Of a DNA stretch of 64,000 bases, positions 35,803-50,032 are shown one piece after another (positions within the stretch are counted from its first letter, which is position 1; each line of letters starts with the position of its first letter). Made by a program: the position numbers and the translations under genes. A model generated the notes under the pieces. It saw nothing but the letters and a program-made list of their open reading frames with translations, did no database searches and had not been told where the DNA came from. This stretch comes from Paramecium tetraurelia. Taxonomy: Eukaryota; Ciliophora; Oligohymenophorea; Peniculida; Parameciidae. Location: contig NW_001798955.1 in NCBI RefSeq assembly GCF_000165425.1, forward strand, positions 1-64,000, read 5' to 3'.

Positions 35803-38259
35803 ATGAAATATAATCCAAATCTATATGCACCAATTGCAATGTAAATCGTATTATATATGAATCCTACAGATTGCTTGGAATATGCTTATTATTTAATAGA
35901 AAGAAAAACGAGACTACATAAGCCTATGTAGGTTATGCATGCATCATTGGAGGATTTAGGTACAACGTTATGTATATTGTTAGTTGGTTTGCTTACTCTT
36001 CAAAAGCCCTGCTCCTCATGATGGTAAGCAGCTATTTTATATATTTAGTATCAAAAATTTATTTAAGAAGAAGTTAATATCCAGATTCAATAATAAACTA
36101 AATCAATTTAGAAAAATTAATCAAAGAAAAAACAATAGAATAAGAACGAGAATCTCGTTAAGACTCCACCATAATAATAAACAACTTAAGAGCCTGAGAT
36201 GCCATAATAATCGAAGGAGAATGAAGTGCAGAAGGTAGTGGTCAAGAAAGGAAGCTAAAAGTTAGCAAATTAAGAAAAGTAGACTAAGCCAAAGGAGGAG
36301 GTAGCATAAAATAAAGTCAAAAATACAAATATTCCTTAAGCACAATCAGTAAAATATTCGAATAAATGTAGACCTAAGCAAAGAAAGAGAATAAATAATA
36401 GAAGATTAAATAACCATTATTAGTGCAATAAGATAATGATGATAATGACGATGAATGGGTTGAAGTTGGCAACAAAAAGAAATAGGTGATTAGACCATAA
36501 AAAAAGGAGGAGGAAGTACAAGTTTAATAATAAAGTAAATCATATACTCACATACTGTAGATCAACAACCTTAGAAGAATCAAGTAATTTAATAGTAACC
36601 AAGTAAGCCATCAGTCTAAACTAATAAATAAGATCCTCCTAAGGTTGAGTCTACTGAATCCAGTAAGAATTAGAGTAGAAAAGAAAAGAAATAGAAATAG
36701 AAGGTTGAAGAACCAGTTGAAGAAGATGATGATGAATGGGATACAGTTGAAAAGAAATAACCAAAGAAAAAGGATAGAGCTTAAGGTGATGAGCAAACTG
36801 ACTATAACAATTAATAGAATAGTAGAGGGTTGTTTACTAAGGACGAATATAGAAAATTGAAGGATTATTAAAAACAAATAGAGGAGGCATACAAGCAGAG
36901 AATACAATAAATAGATGACATCCATCATCTTAAAAAGATCTCTAAGTTGACACAATATGAGATTAAGAATGCTGATCAAGTCCTCAATACTTAGAATGTG
37001 GTCTCAATTCCAGAAATTGATTTGAAAATACCTGATGTTTAACCAAAACAGTATTCAAGAGAGGAAATCGACAAATTAGTGTAAGCTAAGATGCCTAAGC
37101 CTAAAAATGTTGTATCGAATGATGTATTCGTTGAGAAATCAGAGCCAATTCAAGTTTAACCAAAAAAAAGTTAATAAGCTGATCCCATAGTCTTGAAGTC
37201 AAAATTAACGCTGTTTAAACCATTACAATAGGAATAGAAATAGAAGGAATAATTAATATATACAGATCCCTCGATCAGTTTTATTGTTAATAAGGATAAA
37301 TAGAGACCATTCTTCTCTGGTCAAATAGAGTTACCTGCCAATACAACCGGAAAGGATTTGTTTGGGAGAGTCAAAAAATATAGAAGACCAACCTAGGTGA
37401 AGAAGTTGTCTGAGATAAAGCAGTCTAATTAATAATTTATAGCAGATGGCAACGATAACTTTGAGCCTATTCTTTAGGATCTAGGGAAAGCAGTCTTGCC
37501 TGGATACAAAACGCTGGATGAAGAAGGCAGAATAAAATTGATAAGGGATTCAGTGCAAGTTCAATATAGACAAGACGCTGAGAACCTTTTGGAGGAGGAA
37601 ACTGTGGAGTTAATTTTAAGAGGAAGCAGAGAAATCATCCATCAGGAATACATTTAACTTGTTAATAAGTTCAGAGAGCTTAGGAGAAAGAGTTTGCAGG
37701 AAAGAAAATACGAAGAATACATCAGTATAATCAAGGAGATGGATGAAGAGATCTATTAGTTATCGACGAGGGGGACTCACATTATCATGTAGTCTTTGAA
37801 TATTAGTGAGGAGGATTATCATAAGTCTTTCTTATTTTACTCTTAGCAACCAGAATTTGTTTCGCAGTTGGCATTCTTTGATTAGAATCTGAAGGAGATC
37901 CTGCCTGCTAAATTTGCACTCAATAAAAAATAGGGAATTGAATTGATTAGATTTAAGATTGATGTAATTGAGCATCACGAATCGAATCAACAATTCAATT
38001 CTGTGATGAAGATATTTCATAGTTAGGAGGATGGTGACAACAAGGAAATCATGGCGATCCTCTTGAATTCATTGATTGACGACATTATTTATCAGAAGTA
38101 TGGGTATGAGGAGGAGGACAAGATTCGATTTATGAGTACTTTTTGATTGCTAATTATCTTTTAGAGTAATTTGATAAGGATTCGGAGATCCAAGGACTGT
38201 AGATGAGGTTGGAGCACTTGGTGGAGAAGGTGTAAGGAGCCTAGCAAGTTGAGTATTGA
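35803..38259 (+). CDS. Gln-rich protein with helical C-terminal half
   Basis: About 778 residues. A short N-terminal helical region is followed by a long Gln/Lys/Glu-rich low-complexity section that contains two related acidic motifs, DDEWVEVGNKKK and DDDEWDTVEKK. The C-terminal half is ordered and helical (AENLLEEETVELILRGSREI, VNKFRELRRKSLQERKYEEY, EIMAILLNSLIDDIIYQKYG). Clear introns are near 36348 (23 nt), 36536 (26 nt) and 38136-38164 (29 nt). The last removes an in-frame TGA and lets the protein run to TGA 38257. Two N-terminal introns between 35955 and 36050 are uncertain. I do not recognise the family. Ends 62 bp before the channel gene. Confidence 0.72.
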
Positions 38260-38321
38260 CAGATATATTAATCATTGATAATTTAATTGGAACTTGATTA
38301 TTAATAATATAAAAAATTATA

Positions 38322-41300
38322 ATGGACAGAGCGGGTTAAGGTTAAAACAAGCAACTCCTCCATTATGGATGTTTACTGTATTTGATATTCAAGGACGACA
38401 ATGGACAAGAGTAGAACTATTGTTTATGTCATTAGATATCTAGTTACAGCGGATGGGTACACGAAGAACAAGATCCTTTTGAAAAAGAAGGAGGATGTAT
38501 TGAAGTATTCATCGATTTCCTCGTGTTTATTCAAGATCTACCCCACCTTTTACAACAACGAGTATCAGAAGGCTCTGAAGGTGAAGGAGGAGAAGGGGAA
38601 GATAAAGAAATTTTCAATCATTGAAATGAGAAGTAAAGGGCATTGATAATATTTTAGATGCCTAATTGGAGATACCCAAAAACATAAAGGCCATGGAGGA
38701 TGAAACGACTTTGAATCACGAACAGTATGAAAAGTTTAAAGGTTCTCCAGTTGTCTTTGGTTAAACGATACAATTATTACATATCAACTCAAACAAATAC
38801 TTGTATTACGATTCGAATCACGTTTCAGAAATAGAGAGCAACAATCTGAAACTCAGTTTAATAGATGAACATTCTGATGAGACCTGTTACAGGATCACTC
38901 CTTGCTACACATTCTAATAGGAAGGATCAGGGAACATATACCACGAGGATATAGTTCACATAGTTTCCACAGTGGATTAGACAAAGAAGATTGGAGGTGA
39001 GCCCTATTTGCATGCTTCGAGACCCAAGATCTGTATTAAATTATATCATCAAAATAGTCGACACGAAGTCATCAGCCCAGAAGGAGAAGAGAGAAGTGAA
39101 TATTTCCACAGAAAAAAAGACGCCTTGGAAGGTGAATATATTTGCCGAGTATTTGGATGAGAGAGAAGGGTTCTTGAGCATTTAAGATACCGTATGGATC
39201 AACTATTCAGAACAGGATGTAATTCTATTGATTCTATTTACGATAGCTCAACCTCATTGCCATTAGAGATTAAATCAAGTAATAGGCACAACATCAGAAA
39301 TCGGAATTGCACATCTTTTTTGAGTAATGCACTCAATCTGCCAATTACACCAAATTTGTTGGTAACTCGAATGGTTTGTTTACAATTGAGAGTGAGTCCA
39401 TGTTTCAGGGAGGACTAGTCAAGTGGGATACTCCAATGATATCCTCCTCTTATCGACTCAGACATCTGACGACAAAGAAGTACTTGAAGGTAGTAGAGGA
39501 GAAGAAAGAGACAGAGGACAAGTCTAGATTCCTGTTAACAAGTGTGTCCGATTATTAAAAGGCTTCCTTGTTCCATTTCGAACTGATATTCTCAACATTG
39601 ACTACTTACAATAGAGAGAAGGCCCAGTTGTACTTACAGAAGGATAGTTATTTCAGAGCATCTACGTATGTTGGTTAGGATTAAGTGTGGTTGAGGACTG
39701 AGTCAATATAGAATGAGGAAGAGAATAAGGATATTTCCAAGGAGAAGAAAAAGAGTGTGCCTGCATTCAACAAAGTAAAGAAGGAGGAATATGTGTTCAA
39801 AATAGCCAAAGCCAATTTTAACGAAGTCAGAATGACCAACTTTCTCCTTTCTTGCTTGAAGACAATAAAAGGAGCCTAGCAATACATGGATGTGTCATTT
39901 CTATCGGCAGACATTAAAGATGAGAAGTTTCAGAAATCATATAAGGGTTTTGTGGCTCATATGCAAAGATTGAGTAAATGCTTATCCGAATTATAACTGT
40001 TTTGCCACAACAAGTTAATTGCCTATTTGTACATCGATTAGGAGTTCGGATAGATCAACCACTTCATACAGAATGTGTTGAGGGAATAATAATTTATAGA
40101 ATTACTGGTGAAGATTCTGTGCGTATCCTTTCCTGACGTATCGACATTGGACACTTTGAGATCCATAGAGAAATCAGAATCGATGGACAAGACTAAAAAG
40201 CGAGTGGTTGATGAAAGCAGCAAGAATAGAGACTCATAAATTAAGAAGGAGTATTACAATAGCAAAAAGAAGATTTGCTCCTTAATTTATCAATTGCTCG
40301 ATTGCATTTGCCAATAGAATATCATCAATTAAGAGTAGGCTTCCAGATACATTCCCATATTCGCATAGTAGAGTGTTTACATTGACGATGGCTTGAAGTG
40401 CATAGTGTAAATCATCAGAGATCATGAGGATTTGCTTTTGAAAATACACGAATAGGTGAATGAGGATGATGAAACACATTAGTTGCGTCAATTGGAACAG
40501 GAGATTGTTATGGCTAATCATTCGAATACCTTCTAGTAACAATTGACAATCGAGGACTATCGACGATTGTATGATCAAATCATCAAGAAGATTTTGAATG
40601 AGGATCACTTCTAATTGAGATCGAAATGGGATTTGTTGTAATTCTACACTAATTTGCTGAAAGAGAAAACCACCTCAGCAGAAAAGAAGAGAGACATCAT
40701 ATCCTTTTTGCAGTTCGCTTCTACTCACAGAGCGAAAGGGCTGAATGTAAATTAGGAGGGCATCTACAGATGTTTGATTGATGCTTACGATAGAGATAGA
40801 GTGTTTAAGGATGAGGTGCTAATAAAGTTTGAAAGACAATAGAAGATTATAAAGATATTTGTAAAAGGGGAAGAGAAGAACTTCGTGGAATTCTTCACTA
40901 AGACAGACAAGAAAAAACAGCATTTCCAGGAGGCTGATGGGGATGAGATTGGTAAATCTAAGCAGTTGAACAATTTCTTAAAAAAGCAGACAGTGAAGAC
41001 ACCTTCATAGGAACTGAAACCAAAATTGATACTGTCTTTGGTGACTGAACAGTTGGAATTCTATATCTCTATGTGCAATACTAGAAATAATACTTGGAAG
41101 AGATTCGTTGAGTAGTTTCTCCCCTTTGATGTGTTGATTGATCATCTGAAAATGGGGGATATAGGTTACGATATGAGATCCATTATTTGTAAGTTAATGA
41201 ACAAGGTTTATTTGGATCAGGAGCCCAGAAGAGAGATCATCTTCCCAGAGTTGTGTAAGGTGGTCATTACTGATTAAGATAATGTCCAAGGGATTTTGGA

Positions 41301-44300
41301 AGAGGAGGAAGGAGGATTGAAGATATATCAGGATTACAAAGACGGATTGTATCAGTTCATAAAGGAGTGTGGATTAAATGTCGATAAGATGTCATCCAAT
41401 TGGGACATCAAATTCGGGGAAGCCAAGTAGAGAGAGACTCTTAAGGAGATTTCTATTCAATGTCCAGAAACCTATAATAGATTAACATTGGAGATGATTA
41501 GATCACTTAAATTGCTCATTACATTTGGGCAGTATAGAATCTAGTTGTGCAATACTCCAGAAGAAACTACTTAGAAGAATGAGAACTTTTTCAGCATCAT
41601 CAAATACTTGTTTACCATTTTGGAGTTTGATCCCAAGTATCCAGAATCCAGGAAGATTCTGTAGATAAAGAGGGAGGAAGATAAGTCAAAGGGGGCTAAT
41701 TAGGGCACATAGTAAATATTTGGGAATGCATTGAGTCTCTTGGGGAAGATTGGTAGTCTGATCAATGTGTTTTCGTTGATTGAGGATAAGGACGGAGGGA
41801 AGGATAAAAAGAGGAAACAGAAGAATATATAATTTGAGAGTGGGCCTTTGAATATGAATGAGTCATTTTTGAAATAGGCTGATGTGCTCAAAAAGATATT
41901 GATTAAATTCTTGTAAGAGTCTTCCGAGGCGGATCAACAAATCAAATTAGAAATCTGCGATATTTTGAATCAATATTTGGATTAAAAAATGGATTATTGT
42001 TTGAATTAATTTAAGTAGAAGTTTAAGGACTACGTGACTAAGCACCTTAAAATAATGGCACGATTGGAGGAGGGATCTCTAAATTTGACAGTGGAAGCTG
42101 ATCGTAAGACTATTGAATAGGAATTCCAAAGAGCCATAAAAAATTAAATTAAAGCTTTGATTCCTTCCATTTTGAAAACAGGAACAGATGCTGATAAAAG
42201 AGGGTAGCCAAAGAGTGAGAATTTTAATTTGGGATTCGGTTTGGACTTGGCTCAATTGGCAGGAGGTGTGGAAGTGTTGGACCAATCTAAGGAAATAGAT
42301 GCAATAGATATATGTACAATATTGGGATTTGAAATATTCCCTACATTGATCAACCTATTTTGTATGAGTCAATCTCTGGACATGCAAACTAAGATTCTTA
42401 ACATTCTCACTAGATTCTACAATCAAAGAGAAGAATTTGCTGATCTTGTGTCCAAAATATTGTTATTGTTTGATAGTTAGAATATTAAGATATTTAGTGA
42501 TTTAAAGAAGAAAATGAGACAATTGGCTAAGAATATCGATGAATCTGAAACTTGGATCAAGGATCCCACCTTACCAGACAATGAAGATATCTTGACTCAA
42601 ACTATCAAGTATTTCGAATTCATCAATAATTTGTTGTATAAGGATTCCACTTTGGAAGATGACAATGTAAGTGTAACATAAAGAATTTTGATCGATGAAT
42701 TTAGATAGTCTATTATGAGGAATCTAAAGGTGCATGACATGTGTGTTCAATTAATAACTGATTGCATTGGAGTGACTGAAAGGTAATTCGAGGGAAGAAC
42801 ACGAAAATTAATCTACGAGTTATTTGGCAACATCTTCTTATTGTTAAAGAATTTCACCTTAAACAATTCAACCAATCAATTGTTATTGAGTGAACATCTC
42901 AATAAGTTGTAGATGAAAATGGAGTTGAATTTGGGACAATTGGATTTGATCAATGAAATCTTCAGAGATAATAAGAGAATATGCATTGAGAAACCAGGCA
43001 CAGTCATAGATAATATTAGAAAATTAATCAAGACAAATGGGAGACAATCGAGATTCTTAGAATTCTTCATTTTGATTCAAAAGGTAAAGAAGGAATTCAT
43101 ACTCTCCAATCAGAAGGGAGTTCTTAACATGCTTCTAGATCCAGCCTATAAGAGTAGTATATTTTGGTTGAAGGATAGACAAGCCCAAGTGAGTGATAAG
43201 AATCAAGCTCAAGCATCAATTAAACATGAGTTTGATTTTACTCCAGCTAAGAATGATAATCCCAATTACAGGGATGAACCATATTCGTATCATTGCACCT
43301 TGATTGAAGTTCTATACACTTGTGCAATAGGGAAGGAAGGAATGCTGTAGAATGAATCACGCTTAAGAACCATTATCTCATTGAAATATGCACTTGAAAT
43401 TTTATGTGCTCCTGACGGAATGACTGATGATGACATTCATGTTGTGAATCCCAGATATGACAAGTATTAGGTCTCTTAATTAAAAATTCCATTGTTAAAG
43501 TACATCTATTACACTTACTTGGAGAGTGAGAAGATTGCTGAAGAAATCTTCAAATGTATTAATGACATTCAGGATTACGTCAATGCAGAGAAGATTAGAA
43601 TAGAGAAGTTCACAAAATTGCCAGTGAGTGAACAATTCTAAGAGTACTTTTTTACTTACTACTTTATGTGCATAAATGGATTCCTGAGACTGTATCAGAA
43701 GGAACAAAACGATTAGAATCTTGTCCATTAAAATTAGGCTTAGGTCCATTAGGAGATTGAGAATTTATTTGCTTCAGTTAAAAAATTGAGAGATCTGGTG
43801 GAGAATCATGAGGAACTTAATAATTTGAAGTTGAGTCAATAGCAAATGGATTTAAGATTGTACTTCTTGTGTGACAACATTGTTGAGGAGGAAATACTAC
43901 AGAAATAGAAGAAGGAGGAAGAGGAGAAGCAATAAGCTTTAAAGTTAGAAGAACAAATCTAAGAGGAGAAGAGAAAGAATAAGAAGAAGTAAAAGACATT
44001 CAATCTTGGATTAAATTTAATTAATCTTGATTTCAACAAGCAGAAAAATAAACCAGCTGATTTTAGAACTGATGATGCTTGGAAATAATTGTGGTAGATC
44101 TTTATGCAAACTTTCTTAAATTCTAAGGAGTTGTTGGAAGAAATCAAAAAAGAACAAAAAATATTCTCTGAAGCCTTGGAAAAAGTGGAAAGCATTTATT
44201 CCAAAGATCCATTGATCTAGGATCACATCAATAAAACGGAAATCTTCAAGAAGTTGATCACTTTCTTAAGCAAAGGACACAACCAACCTGGATGTGAATA

Positions 44301-47225
44301 GACTATAAAGTAAGTGTTAAGAGCATTAAGCAATTATATCATTATCTCAGAAGATACTGAAACTACTGAACAAGATGAGGAGAAACAAGCAGAAATGAGA
44401 CAGCAGGTGAGAGAGGATAGGTAGAATTTTCTTAACAATAATAATGCCATGGCCACCATCCTAGTCATTTTGTCAGATTACAAAGACATTAATCGATATA
44501 ACCTATTGTACAATAATCTGTTGAGTTTTGGCATTGAAATGATGGAAGGAGGCAACAGAGAAGTCTAAAAGTCTGTTTACAATTTCTTTGTTAATTTTAC
44601 TTCTTCAGAAGTGTTCTTTCTAAGATTGCATGAGAGATTCGAAGATCAAAAGGCAGAATTGAAAAAGGAGGATGAAGATGAGGATGATATCAAATACAAT
44701 TTCTAGGATGAACCTGAGGAAACACAAAACACTTTGAGATTCTTACAATTATTGGTTGAAGGTCATTACACAGAATTGCAAAATTACATGAGATTCCAAT
44801 AGATGAATTATCACACTTATGACTTATTCACTGATGTCGTTGAGTTATTGGGAGAATACCTGAATGTTAAGAAAACCAAGTATTTCTATTGTATGATCCA
44901 ATGCTTTGACACCATTACTGAATATGTCCAAGGTCCTTGCTTTGAAAATCAGCAGGCTTTGTTTTAAGCTAACTTTTTGGATATGGCAACCAATTTGCTA
45001 GGATTTGATGAAAGAATAGAAGAGATTAATTTGAGGCAAAAAAAGAAAACCTTGGATGAATCTCAATTGGATCCCAACACTGAGAGAAAGAAAAATGAGG
45101 TATTCCCCAGATGGATGTATGCCAGATTGAAATATAAGTGTTCCATTACTTTGTTGTCTTTATTGGAAGGGAGAAAATCAAATGATGTTATTATTAGATT
45201 GGCAAAATCATTTAATCTAGAGATGTTGAAGGTCAATATTATAGACATCTATGACATGTATAAGAGTCTATATTAAGATCATTACACTGCTGAGATTTTC
45301 TCGCATTTCTCAATGGAGCCTGAAACAGAAAGCAAAGAAACCGAAGAAGGCAAGAAGAGTGCTGACATGGCTAGTTTTATTATTGAAACTGGATTCAACT
45401 TGTTCGTTCTTTACTCGACCTTCTTGGAGGTCAAGGATCCCACAGATGGAGGAGGTCAAAAAGAAGGCGAGAAAGGAGATGATATTATGGAGCAATTCAA
45501 GGCTAACATTGTTGGAGAGGTTGTGTTTTTAGCTATCAATATAGTGAGAGGAGTAAAAGATTTCTTTTTGAGTTTTGCTGAAAAATTGAATTAGGCTGTG
45601 AGAAGAGACACCAACGAAATAGATTATGATTAATTGAAGAAATAAATTTAAGATAGTAGAAGCAAATTATTTAAGGAAAGCATCAAGTTCTTCTCTAATA
45701 ATTCTGCTCACATTGAAGTGTTGAGAGAAGATAAGATGCTTGAAAAAACTTACTTTTATTTACTTCCCTATTGCAAGAGTCTTGATAAGCCAACAAAGAC
45801 TTAATTTAATTAAGAGGCTAAAAGAATCTCCGTTAAAGCAAAAGTAACTTCGTTACTATAAGAATCACCTGATTTAATAAAGAAGATGAAGTTAACTTAT
45901 CAAATTTAATCTTATTTAAATAAGATAAAGGTTTTAGCTTTGATTGTTTCTAAGATTCAATTGTATAGAGACATTACCTTTATTTTGGCATTGACTATCA
46001 ATGTTATGATTTTGTTTGTGTTCCATAAAGAAGTTAAGCAATGTGATCCAACATCGGATCCTGCTGAATATCAAGCATGTTTGGATGATTATGTGTATGA
46101 AGAAGATCTGTAGGATCAAGATTTGTAATTGCAGGGTGTCATACAGACCTTAGGAATCATTGTTATTGTGCTATCTATGTTGATTGTGCTCTTCTTTTTA
46201 GCATAGACAGCTCCATTGATTATAAAGAAGGCTTGGATGGGATGGGAAAACGATAACTTCAACATTATTATGTATATAAGAAGACTGCTAATGACAGTTG
46301 TCTACCTGGTAACTGACTTCTATGTGCTTTATTATCTGAGTTATGGATTTACAGCATTTTTGGGGACTCTCTACCACCCATTCTTTTTTGCATTTCATCT
46401 ATTTGATGTTTTGGTGAGGTACCCTGTGTTGTTGAATGTTGTAAAAGCAGTTTGGGAACCTAGAAAATCAATTCTGTTCACACTGTTTCTATTTATAGTG
46501 CTTATGTATGTGTTCTCATTGGTGGCTTATTACTGGCTGTATGAAAGTTACCCTGCAAACTTTTGTTATAGCACATTCTAATGTTTATTGACAGCAGTTG
46601 ATAGATCATTTAAGTCTGATGGTGGATTGGGAGGGTTCTTGACTCCTTCGACAGATGTTAAACCTAACGATGATGGGTATTTTTTCCTTAGATTCTTTTT
46701 CGATAACATTTACTTCATTTTGTTGATGATCATTATGATCAATATTGTGTCTGGTATTATTATTGATACCTTTGGTACTTTGAGAGAGGAATTGAATGTT
46801 TATTAATTGGATCTGTAGAATATTTGTTTCATCTGCGGATTCGATAAGGAAACCATTGAAAAATCTAGTAAAAATCAACTGGGATTCACCTATCATATTA
46901 AATAAGAACATTATATGTGGAATTATTTGTTTTATATTGCTTACCTGAAAGACAAGGATTCTACTGAGTACAGTGGTATAGAGAGTTATGTAATGGATAA
47001 GATCAAGAATGAAGACACGTCATGGTTCCCGACTTTTAAGTAATAATATTTTTGATTTGTAGGGCTTTATGCATGAATGATGACCAAGAAGGGCAAGAAT
47101 AAGGTCAAATGATGAATGAATTGAAACAAATCCAGGATGACTAAGAGAGATTACAAGAATTATTGGATAACATCAATCAACAGTTGGAAAAGATTGAGGA
47201 AGATTAGAAATAAGGAAATCAATGA
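38322..47225 (+). CDS. IP3-receptor/ryanodine-receptor-type intracellular Ca2+ channel
   Basis: 2925 residues, the largest gene here. Five introns (38411-38435, 38633-38657, 39033-39057, 39219-39246, 47040-47062) leave exactly 2926 codons. The N-terminus has the IP3-receptor beta-trefoil/MIR arrangement (LHYGCLLYLIFKD, VVFGQTIQLLHINSNKYLYY, GGLVKWDTP, YRLRHLTTKKYLKV). A long helical RIH-type solenoid fills the middle. Transmembrane helices run from about residue 2510 to 2785. The pore segment is DRSFKSDGGLGGFLTPS, then MINIVSGIIIDTFGTLRE. The C-terminus has the zinc-like CFICGFD, then GFTYHIKQEHYMWNYLFYIA and KDKDSTEYSGIESYV, hallmarks of the family, and a coiled coil. The channel releases Ca2+ from ER, alveolar or contractile-vacuole stores. 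Ligand gating by IP3 is inferred only. Start ATG gives MDRAGQGQNK. Confidence 0.96.
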
Positions 47226-47254
47226 TTTTTTAACGAATATTAATTAAAATTATT

Positions 47255-47793
47255 ATGTTCACTGGAGGAGCATTTATATAGAGTCTGCATGAAATCAAGG
47301 AAAGTTGTCCACCATTACAACACTTGAATTATAGTCATAAAAAGTCGTTCAAACAAAGTTTAGATTCAATCACACAGAAAATTCCAATTGTAAAATCCAT
47401 TCATAAACTTCGACAAGAGTAGGAGTAGAAGATATTCTAAAACATATAAAAAGTAAGGAGGATGAATTTAATGCATGAGATCAATAAAGTGAATCCAAAA
47501 TTGCATCATGAATTAAAATTGATCCCTTCTGAATTACTTACTATTAAATATGGTATAATATATAATATATTAAAGTCGAATTTAAATAGCAATCACAAGA
47601 AAATCACATTGAAGTGCAATCAGAAATTAGTTATAATAAATATGCATAATAATAATAACGATTCGAACATCTTGGATCTGGATACAAGATATTTCATTAA
47701 AAACCTTATATCAGGAACATCATGGATGATTATGAGGAAGAAGGTAGCAATCATAGTGATTCCTATATTAATAAATATTTGGATCTAAATTGA
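47255..47793 (+). CDS. Hypothetical 171-residue protein
   Basis: One 23-nt intron (47553-47575) leaves 172 codons. Without the intron the frame turns hydrophobic and unnatural; with it the tail is acidic and Gln-rich, ending RNIMDDYEEEGSNHSDSYIN. The N-terminal part is basic and helical (SIHKLRQEQEQKIFQNI). No known motif. It starts only 29 bp after the channel gene stops. Confidence 0.75.
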
Positions 47794-48268
47794 ATTATAG
47801 TTTTAATTAATAAATTTCAATTTTATAATTCTGAGAACTAAGTTCTACACTCTCTCATATTTCAGTAAAGTTAGTATCTGATAACCTGATATTTTAGATG
47901 AATAAAAATGGAAAAATAGATGAATCTAAGTCATATCCAAAAACTACTAGTCATATTTAGTCACAGCTGATTATTACAAATATAATTTTGAATACTGTTT
48001 GGATTTGCATTTATAAATCAAAATAACAATCAGATTGACATTAGTTTTTTAATGAATATATTAGATCTATGATTGAGGAAACTACATTTCACCATAACTT
48101 AGAATAGTTCTGCTATCCAAGAAATACTTACTTCAATCACAAAGATTTATTAATGACAAATATTTTAAAACACAGATTTTATTTCAAAATCCGCGACAAT
48201 TCACTTAAACATTAAAATGATTTTTTTGCTATAAATCTTTTCTTTATATATGCATGTCATTATTTATC
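47794..48268. other. Intergenic region before the ligase gene
   Basis: About 475 bp of AT-rich sequence. Short open frames exist but none continues into the ligase through a clean intron. It presumably carries the ligase promoter. Confidence 0.45.
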
Positions 48269-49600
48269 ATGAATTCTGAAATATACCTAGTCAAGTAAAA
48301 TTAACTGTTCTGGCACAGTAAACTTTTATCCACCAATCCAGTGACATTGCAAATTCGTTCTGGAGTGCTCAATACAAATTGGGAAAAACCTGAAAATTTA
48401 CAAATTGAACTCAAAAAATATCATTCTCTCTAAGAAGGCATTCAAGATATTAGTGAAATGCTCAAACTTAAACTAAGATAAGGATATCATGAAATTAAAC
48501 CTTCAGAAATAGTCAAAACCTATGAATAGATAAGATTTCCAGAAGCTGAATATAAGTATGAATTAGATTTGAAATACAAGCAGTTTCAATAGCAAAAAGG
48601 GGAAATCGATGATAAGTAACTTACTAAAAAAGAATAAATTGTATAAAAAATTGAAAGAAAATAAAAATTAAGACAACCAGGATTAGGATTGCCAGATAAA
48701 TCATGTTGTGAACTGCTAGATGATGCTACCTAAGGTAGATTGGTCTCAGTATGGCCAAAGTATAAAATGAGACCTAACCTCGGCGAAAATTTGGGACTTG
48801 GCCCAACTTTTTCAAAGAGTTAGAGGATATCATGTTTATTAGCTTCTAATTGGGCTGTGTCAATAGACCCAAAAGGCTATTATATGAGTGAAAAACTAGA
48901 TGGAATGAGGATGATTTGGACAGGAATGGAGATGTTCACCAGAAATGGATACTCCTTAAAGTTCCCATCCTACTTTATTGAAGGATGGCCCACAACTTAT
49001 TTAGATGGGGAACTATGGATAAATCGAGGGACATTTAACAAGGTCTTAACATCTGTCAGAAAGCGAACAGCAGATCCGAATGCCTGGAAGATAATCAAAT
49101 ATATGGTGTTTGATGCTCCATTCCTTCAGGAACCATTTAGTGATAGATATGCAAAATTAAAGAAGGCAATTGAAAAAATAAAAAATCCTCATCTGGTTTA
49201 TGTTCCTCATAAAATTTGCAGAGGGAAAGAGCATTTAGCAGAGGAGTTGGCTGAAGTTTAGAATATTGGAGGAGAAGGTTTAATGTTAAGGGATCCTGAT
49301 GCTTTATATGATGGTATTAGATCAAAAAGTTTGTTGAAAGTGAAATCTTCTTTGGATGCAGAGGCTGTCATTATCGATTATGTGCAGGACACTCATATGA
49401 AGAAAGAGAATGTCTTAGGAGGGTTTTTGGTCCGGAATGATGAGGGATAGGAATTTGAAGTAGGGTTGGGACTGAAGATTGGGATCAAAAAGCAAAGACC
49501 TCCGATTGGTACAAAAATAACATATAAATATTGTGGTTTAGCAGAAAATGGATATCCTAAATTTCCAGAATTTGTACGAATATATCCTGAAGATATTTGA
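48269..49600 (+). CDS. ATP-dependent DNA ligase with N-terminal WGR domain
   Basis: 443 residues, no intron. Residues about 1-75 look like a WGR domain (NTNWEKPENLQIEL, then HSLQEGIQDISEMLKLKLRQGYHEI), a nucleic-acid-binding fold known from PARPs. A helical, Gln/Lys-rich linker follows. The catalytic part has motif I SEKLDGMR (Lys is the adenylated residue), RNGY, DGELWINRGTF (motif III region), YMVFDAP, GEGLMLRDP (motif IV region) and LLKVKSSLDAEAVIIDY (motif V), then a small OB fold with GGFLVRNDEGQEFEVGLGL. This compact nucleotidyltransferase-OB arrangement resembles bacterial Lig E-type and kinetoplastid mitochondrial ligases more than the large LIG1/LIG4 enzymes. It seals nicks using ATP; the compartment is unknown. 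Confidence 0.92.
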
Positions 49601-50032
49601 ATAAATTGTTATTTTAAAAATATATTGTTTATTTATTTATTGTTTCATCATCATCTATTTTATAATTTGATTTTATTAATTCTTAATTAATAATTTAAAC
49701 AAATTGTTCAAAATCATATATAATTTATGTGCTTCGAATTAATATACTTTAATTTATAAACTATTAATTTATTCCTGTTATCTTAATAAAATAATTATTA
49801 GATTAAATCTAAAAGAAATGAGGTAATATTATTATTTTATTTAAATCATCTTAGATCCTAGCAAATCATCTAATAGGATTTAACTACTATCCAACATAAC
49901 AGTATCACAGAATTATAGAAACTCATCTTTTTCTTAATATTTACGAATATATATTTACTAATTTATCTGACGTATTTGATGTTTTAATACACCCATATGT
50001 AATTAATAATTTTTTATTACTGTTTCAATGCT
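49601..50032. other. AT-rich intergenic region
   Basis: About 430 bp between two + strand genes. An ATG-led frame from about 49819 breaks at TGA and does not join the next gene convincingly. Confidence 0.45.
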
